DNA of 64,000 bases from the NCBI RefSeq assembly GCF_932294415.1, contig NC_065536.1:38625854-38689853 (forward strand), given 5' to 3'. Origin of the DNA: Quercus robur. Its lineage: Eukaryota > Streptophyta > Magnoliopsida > Fagales > Fagaceae. Position numbers and translations under genes: made by a program. Below the pieces are notes generated by a model, which was not told the DNA's origin, did not search any database, and saw only the letters and a program-made list of their open reading frames with translations. Positions 59,501 to 64,000 of the stretch are shown piece by piece. Numbering within the stretch: position 1 is the stretch's first letter; the number at the start of each line of letters is the position of its first letter.

Positions 59501-62450
59501 AAACCTCCTGGTGAATGGGAATTTCCTCGCTGCCTGTGGTCTGAGTTTGCCAAAGATTGGCTGTGGTCTGGGTTTGCCAAAGATTGGCTTTGGTGTGGCC
59601 TCCAAACAGGTTTGGGCTTAACATAATTAAATGGGCCGGAGTTACTAACCATTTGAAAATCCTGAATAGTGGGCTTTTTAGGTTGCACCACTTTTGGGCC
59701 CACTTCTTTAACTTCAGACCACACAACAGCCCAATTCCCATCTAACCCACGCTCCATACGCAAAATCAGATCCAAAGTCAACTCAGCTTTAATACCTTTA
59801 TCTTCAATCCCATCTATTGTTGACAAAATCTTCGCCCCAATTTGATCTTTCTGTCCCATAGTACTATCCTTGCAGGTAACCCGGTTAACACCGCTGGATT
59901 CTGACAAAATCTTCACCCCAGGAGGCTCCCTCTGTCCTAGGATACTTTCCTCACTGTTATTACGGCTGGGGACTGACAGACTCTTCACCCCAGGTTGCTC
60001 AGAATTTGTATTTTGAATCAATACATTTTTTTTCTTCCCTTTATCACCTCCGCCACCGTTGTTAAACCGTTTCCCCGCCACCACCGACGCAAAGGATTTT
60101 GAGGCGTCTCTAAAAATACCTGTGAAAGCTTGCTTGGGAGCTAGAGACTCCGGGGCTAACACCTTCCTCAGGTGTAACCCAAAACCTCTCCAGCCATTCC
60201 CCATCTTCCCTTCAGGCACCACTATAGAACCCTTACGACGACCATGAGTGAGTTCCGAAATTAACAAGAAAGCTCCATGAGAGTTGGAACCCAACTGAAG
60301 AATAAAGCATTTGTCCCCCTCACGGCAAGATTTTGCAAACTGCCCACTGGACTGCCCAGAGATCAATTCTTCCACATTGAACAGCAGTCTCTTAGCACTT
60401 CCTTTTCCCATAAATATTGACCTTAGAGAATCTCTGCCTCTCTCGTAAATACACAGCTGGTAAAACATACCACCTTCCTCAACTGAAAACTCAAATGATT
60501 TTGATTCCACGAAGAAAAAAACAGAGCCACCCATATTGAATCAAAAGTTTTGAACAAGAACCCACAAAATTCTTCAAAGAAAGCACAGAACCCAAAAATG
60601 AACAAGATTTGTTTTGACAAGTCATATAATCAGATTTGCCATTTTGAATCCTTTCTTGAAAAGGATTAAAACATCAAAATAGATGTGCAAGCAGAGAGAG
60701 TCAAGACTAAATGCAACATGCTTATCTCTTAGAGTATGGAATTGTAGATGCTGATAGAAGGAGAGAATGTGTTTCATTTGTGGTTCTGCTGGAAAAAATA
60801 AAATCTAAACCCAAAAATTGAATTGATTGTGTTTTTTACTTTGCCCTTCAGTTGTACATTGGTAAGCAATTGGCTAGTATGTTCCAAACTTGCTCTTGTA
60901 GGAGTGCTGATGAGATACCCAATTTATGATATTAAAACCTCACGTATGTTTTGATTATTCACTTGACCCACGGGTTGTATCAATTTATTGATTGTGAGGA
61001 CTATAACCATCTTGGTCATGTACCTCAACACCATGATATACATGGAATTCTATTCAACTGCAAAGCATTTTTTTATTGTTTAAATAACTCCAACTCCATA
61101 AAGCACCCCTTTTCCTTGTTCTCACCATTCCTATTCTAGAATAGTTCTGATATGTTCGCAAAAGCTGACCCTGTATACATTTCAATACATATAATTGAGT
61201 AGATTCTGTCAACCTCTAATAATCTATAATGAGGAAATAGGACATTGGATTAAAGCATTAGATTTCGTACCCTATCTTACATTATTAATAACTTCTATCT
61301 ACTCCCCCCACCCACCCAATTACAATGGATTGACAGATCATGATTCCAAGAACAAAGTAAAAAGGATCCACCATTACACGATAGTAGGCAAAAATTTTAA
61401 ATGTAGATAGGTTGAATTAAAAGTGCTGAGATGTGGTGAGCATGCGGAATCAAAGTAATGGTTTCAGCTTCCATAGTGATAGAGATAGATACCTGAGAGT
61501 TGGCACCATGATCCTCTATGTCCTCATCCTCATCAGCTTCCACTACAACACAAACAAACAGTTGTTAGAAGTTCTAGAAGTCACTGTGAAAGGAGCGAAA
61601 TATAACAAGACAAGAGAGTAGTAAAATAGGTAAGATAGGAGGAAGGAACACCCACAATCATTTATCCCAGCAAGAGCCAACAATCTAGCAGCCATATCTC
61701 TGTCTTCAGCATCCTGTAGGGCCCTTGCATAGGCCTCATCGCTAGAGAAGACAGCAGGGTCGAATTCAATACCGGGGTTATTTTCTTCTCCAGCTAAGTC
61801 GTCGTTGGCATGAGCATGGACATCGAAAGCATCTTCATCATTGTCATCAGCTCCATCAATTCTCTCATCGTCAGTCTCATCATGTGGATCATTAAAATCT
61901 TCATCCTCATCGTCCTCGTCGTCATCATCATCAAGGACATAGCTTCCAGCCTCCCAACTTCCATAATCACTACCTTCATTGTTGATTCGGAGCATCATGT
62001 ATGCCCTTTCCTACTCCACAAACCAATCAAGGCCAATTCAACCACAACCACAACAGAACAGTTTACTCTACTCTCCTAGCAGTCATTTATTGTACAAGAA
62101 GTTGGGTCCAAAATTCAAATAGCATCAGAAATAACATTTATATGTATAAGAAAAAAAAAAAAAAAAAACCCAATTGAGAGAGAGACCTGTTCCTGAAGGG
62201 TACGAGCAAGAGCGAGGTCAGCATCGACCTGACTGAGATTAGTAAAGGGAGTTCTTGTTGTTGTTGTTGTTGATGATGAGGGTTGACGAGGCGACTGAGG
62301 GGGTTGGTCCACGTCGGATCCATTTCTTTCTTCTTCTTGTTGTTCCTCAACAAGATTGATAGAAGAATTAGGGTTGTGTTCTTGTTCTTGTTCTTGTTCC
62401 TTTTCTGGTTGGGTATTATTTAATTTGTCTAGGGAATCCTTATTCTCCAT
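50522..62450 (-). CDS. BIG BROTHER-related RING-H2 E3 ubiquitin ligase (seven exons)
   Basis: Exons on the minus strand: 62450-62187, 62010-61656, 61542-61493, 53053-53012, 52917-52793, 51894-51786 and 50569-50522. Together they give 330 aa without a stop. Introns are GT..AG; the donor after exon 2 (GTGGGT) is weak, but the phase fits. Order: Gln/Glu- and Ser/Thr-rich N-terminus, [12 protein letters not shown] across the first junction, an Asp/Glu-rich block (about residues 105-150), [34 protein letters not shown], then a C3H2C3 RING-H2 from residue 280: CVIC-x14[10 protein letters not shown]10-CPVC. This layout matches plant BIG BROTHER/BBR ligases, which move ubiquitin from E2 to targets; BIG BROTHER itself limits organ growth. 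Intron 4 is 8.4 kb and full of transposons. All RING ligands are present, so the protein should be active. Confidence 0.92.
50755..50777. repeat. (GA)n microsatellite in BBR intron 6
   Basis: About 23 bp of GA repeats in the 1.2-kb intron between the RING exon and the last exon. Confidence 0.85.
51966..52775 (+). mobile_element. 5'-truncated LINE in BBR intron 5
   Basis: Opposite in strand to the host gene. Reads the zf-RVT region ([24 protein letters not shown] wording near 52255-52320, then [19 protein letters not shown]) and the tail [20 protein letters not shown]. It ends in TTAATAAAAAATCACTACAT and poly(A). The A-rich word ending AAAAGGTTTAG occurs before (to 51965) and after (to 52782) the insert, as a target duplication of L1 type. 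Two or more frame breaks. Confidence 0.75.
54415..55368 (+). mobile_element. hAT-superfamily transposon remnant
   Basis: Starts CAGTGTTGTTAAAAGCGCAC and ends TTTTAAGAACAACG, a typical hAT terminus pair, flanked by a perfect 8-bp target duplication TCTCACCC (54407-54414 and 55369-55376). GCGC-rich subterminal DNA lies on the left, with GTGCGCTT/GTGCTTAAGTGC on the right. It retains one coding fragment (54665-54985). Confidence 0.85.
54665..54985 (+). pseudogene. C-terminal remnant of a hAT transposase-like protein
   Basis: 106 codons, very acidic at the end ([16 protein letters not shown], then NEDDDYVD). Contains [20 protein letters not shown] and [12 protein letters not shown] with FNLRSR. 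Being inside a hAT element and ending before its 3' terminus, it is most simply the tail of the lost transposase. The catalytic and dimerisation parts are gone. The family match is by wording only. Confidence 0.45.
55990..57600 (+). mobile_element. LINE fragment carrying reverse transcriptase (plus strand)
   Basis: Starts within RT ([13 protein letters not shown] across 56080-56115). It continues [86 protein letters not shown], then a clean frame 56782-57528 with [10 protein letters not shown] (usual FADD reads FVDD), [30 protein letters not shown] and NNFLWGG. At least four frameshifts and a MITE insertion break it. The 3' part after 57540 is lost at a long G run. Confidence 0.85.
56473..56588. 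mobile_element. small MITE inserted in the LINE RT region
   Basis: A 116-bp insert with ends GGGGCCCGTTTG and CAAACACCCC, flanked by CTA on both sides (56470-56472 and 56589-56591). Removing it restores continuity of the surrounding RT wording. The 3-bp duplication suits a PIF/Harbinger (Tourist-like) MITE. Confidence 0.7.
57604..57632. repeat. G-rich run followed by (TA)n
   Basis: Two G tracts of about 10 and 13 bases separated by a T, then TGTGT and a (TA)n run at 57641-57660. Marks the junction between the two opposed LINEs. Confidence 0.8.
57661..60534 (-). mobile_element. LINE with ORF1 fused to RT by internal deletion (minus strand)
   Basis: On the minus strand, the first frame (60534-59233) encodes 433 aa: an ORF1-type N-terminal part with Lys/Ser/Gly-rich middle, a short tandem [20 protein letters not shown] repeat and a GGLC junction, then directly the RT box [14 protein letters not shown] and [14 protein letters not shown]. 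The endonuclease and the first half of RT are missing. The later parts are 59194-58712 ([43 protein letters not shown]) and 58653-58168 (zf-[41 protein letters not shown]). The 3' end is TTTTTAATGAAAATATCTAT with a (TA)n tail. Confidence 0.85.
57690..57990 (-). repeat. 151-bp tandem duplication in the LINE 3' region
   Basis: 57690-57840 is repeated at 57841-57990 with few differences (shared GTTCACAATGATGAACAAAG). It duplicates the last coding part and the start of the 3' UTR of the LINE. Confidence 0.85.
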
Positions 62451-62709
62451 AGATAGATAGATAGAAAGCAAATACACACAGAGAGAATTCAAAAAAAAAA
62501 AAAAAATCAAACAGGAATTGGAATTTGGAGGAGAGATCTAAATAACGAAAAGGAGTGAGTGATACTCTTTTCTTTTCTTTTGGAATGGAGGGAATATTAA
62601 GGTATTATTCAAGAATCTATCTGTCTGAGGAGGCGCCGATAGAAAGAGAGACAAAGACAAAAGGAAAAAGAAAGGAATTTTTTTCTAAATAACAATAAAT
62701 ATTAAAAAA
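62451..62709 (-). promoter_or_regulatory. 5' UTR and promoter region of the BBR gene
   Basis: Upstream of the start codon on the minus strand: a (TAGA)n run at 62451-62466, an A-rich stretch and purine-rich DNA. An open frame extends upstream to 62510, but the first in-frame ATG of family-like length is 62450. No clear TATA box was picked. Confidence 0.4.
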
Positions 62710-63213
62710 TTTAGTTAGTTGTCTCGTTTCAAAACAATGTTGAAAACTAGCATCTTGAGTGTCTAAAACTTGAGTTCCATGATAAAACTCGAGTTTTTAA
62801 ATCTCGATTTGTAAGAGGATGGGATTAAAGTTAGAAAAAATTGACGTGAAAATCAAGTTTTAAAGACTCGAATTACATAAATTGCAAAAAAACGCCGCTA
62901 TAGGGCTTAGAAACGTCATTATAAGGCTTAAAAACGCCACTATAGGGTCCCCTAAACCTGGTAATTCAAAAAAAAAATTTGGCAGGAAAACGCTGCTATA
63001 GGGCTTTAAAACGTTACTGTAAGGCTTAAAAATGCCACTATAGGTAAAAATTTTTTTGCATGAAACTCAAGTCTTAAAGACTCGAGATCTACGTGACATT
63101 TTCACACTTGCAAAGCGAGTCTTTCAGACTCGAGTTCTAATATGAATCTCAAGTTTCTAAAACTCGAGATACTACTTTCCTTTATTATTTCAAACGTTGC
63201 CTAACTAACTATA
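62710..63213. mobile_element. CTCGAG-rich inverted-repeat element (copy 3) with GCTATAGGG repeats
   Basis: Imperfect inverted ends (AGTTAGTTGTCTCGTTTCAA on the left; the right reversed reads AGTTAGTTAGGCAACGTTTG). They are followed on both sides by ACTTGAGTTCC/AACTCGAG words. The centre holds two 58-bp direct repeats (62887-62946 and 62988-63045) made of AAAACGCCGCTATAGGG-type wording. Non-coding. Confidence 0.5.
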
Positions 63214-64000
63214 TACAACCCCTTTATACAGCTATTCTGCACATTACCTCAAAAAGAAAGAGAGAGCGTAATATCAATTTTTAATTTATTTTTGAGAAAC
63301 GTAATATCAATTTGTTTTACTCTCTTATGTGATATAACTTTTTTTTTCTTTTTTTTTTCTTTTTTTGGAAAAGAATTGGAAAATAACTCTAGCTCCAAAT
63401 AATTTTGTTAATTTTGTTAATCAATAACGTTTCCAAACTATTTAAAAAACCAACATTTCGAGTATAATAGAAACCACGTGGTTTTCGGTGGTCCCTATTT
63501 CACACACTTTTCACACCCAGCTCCTTTTGAACTCTTGTGGTCCCTATTTCACTTGTACTCTGACACTCTTCACTCTTGTATTCTCACCCTCACTCTCACT
63601 CTCTCACAACTCATAATCTCACTCTCTCATAGAATCCACATTTTAGGTAAGAGTTTTATATATTTGCACTTTAGAACTTCTAGCCATTTCATTTATTTAT
63701 TGAGTGAGGTTTTTAAGATATTATTCTAAATATTGTGTATATTTATTTAGTTGTTAGTGTAAGTTAAATATTTGCTAGGTTCTTATAAAAAGTAAAAAAT
63801 TATTTAAGATATTTAGTATTGTTAGGTTTTTATCATGGGTATGTAATGGATCCTAAGTCTTTTTTATGGTTTGGTTTGATATTTTTGTAATGGGTATGAT
63901 ATTTTTGTTTATCAAAACTTATATTAGATTTAATGAAAATTTTAAATGAGTATGAAATGGATAATGAGTGTGTTTGTATGTGATGTGGGGTGAACATATG
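63214..64000. other. AT-rich sequence at the window edge
   Basis: No gene was recognised. A GTAAGAGTTT donor-like site at about 63647 after C/T-rich DNA could mark a leader exon of a plus-strand gene lying beyond the window, but nothing else supports it. Confidence 0.4.

Larger units (their letters stand above)
53054..61492 (-). other. intron 4 of the BBR gene (8.4 kb)
   Basis: Donor GTATCT after exon 3 (61492) and acceptor TTTTGAAG before the 42-nt exon 4. It contains a hAT remnant (54415-55368), a plus-strand LINE (about 55990-57600) and a minus-strand LINE (57661-60534). The remaining parts, 53060-54400, 55380-55980 and 60640-61490, show no coding region of their own. Confidence 0.85.

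Noticed and set aside
61543..61655. Extension of BBR exon 2 into the following intron frame
   Set aside because: The open frame continues past the donor by chance; joining to 61542 keeps the family-like acidic segment and phase.
61810..62079. Plus-strand Ile/Ser-rich frame opposite BBR exon 2
   Set aside because: Shadow of the Asp/Glu-rich coding sequence on the other strand.
63478..63729. 83-aa frame at the window edge
   Set aside because: C/T-rich low-complexity sequence without family features; at most a leader region.

Overview
The window looks like plant nuclear DNA, most likely from a woody eudicot. It is AT-rich and carries spliced genes with GT..AG introns, a plant-type monosaccharide transporter, a plant RING-H2 ubiquitin ligase, a PPR gene relic and many plant retrotransposons and MITEs. 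The species cannot be fixed from sequence alone; a Fagaceae-like genome is only a guess. Transposable elements and their debris fill most of the window, and only two genes look intact.

Layout. 118-10189: complete but decayed Ty3/gypsy element of the Tat type, with two LTRs, a 5-bp target duplication, a tRNA-Asp-like primer site, two RNase H domains and an intron-containing antisense gene (6934-9168). 10190-14288: AT-rich spacer with a hAT-like element that holds a nested MITE. 14499-16702 (+): intact four-exon sugar/H+ symporter (STP family, 521 aa). 17309-22476: two Helitron-like termini in tandem. 22477-25306: spacer with a Stowaway-like MITE, an inverted-repeat element full of CTCGAG palindromes and a GTACCGG-rich repeat. 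25307-32351 (-): Ty1/copia element with an intact 5' LTR and a truncated 3' LTR. 33116-33540: end of a CACTA-like transposon with subterminal repeats. 35645-36885: LINE 3' end with an open RNase H frame. 37768-41527: 3.8-kb element with very long inverted ends. 41641-42477: MULE-like element with a near-perfect 9-bp target duplication. 42099-43308: about 600-bp tandem duplication that copied the start of the neighbouring PPR gene. 43122-45646 (+): PPR pseudogene. 46232-50126: LINE debris and MITEs. 50522-62450 (-): seven-exon BIG BROTHER-related E3 ligase gene (330 aa). Its 8.4-kb fourth intron holds a hAT remnant and two LINEs facing each other, and its fifth intron holds another LINE. 62710-63213: third member of the CTCGAG-rich element group. 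63214-64000: spacer.

Functional content. The host genes are unrelated to each other: proton-coupled hexose uptake at the plasma membrane, ubiquitin ligation, and a dead organellar RNA-binding protein. Every autonomous transposon seen here is broken by stops, frameshifts or truncation. The least ordinary signals are the spliced antisense gene inside the Tat element, the CTCGAG-palindrome inverted-repeat group, the tandem Helitron ends, the TE-linked duplication of the PPR 5' end, and a LINE ORF1 joined in frame to a reverse-transcriptase fragment. I did not find a clearly new multi-gene system.
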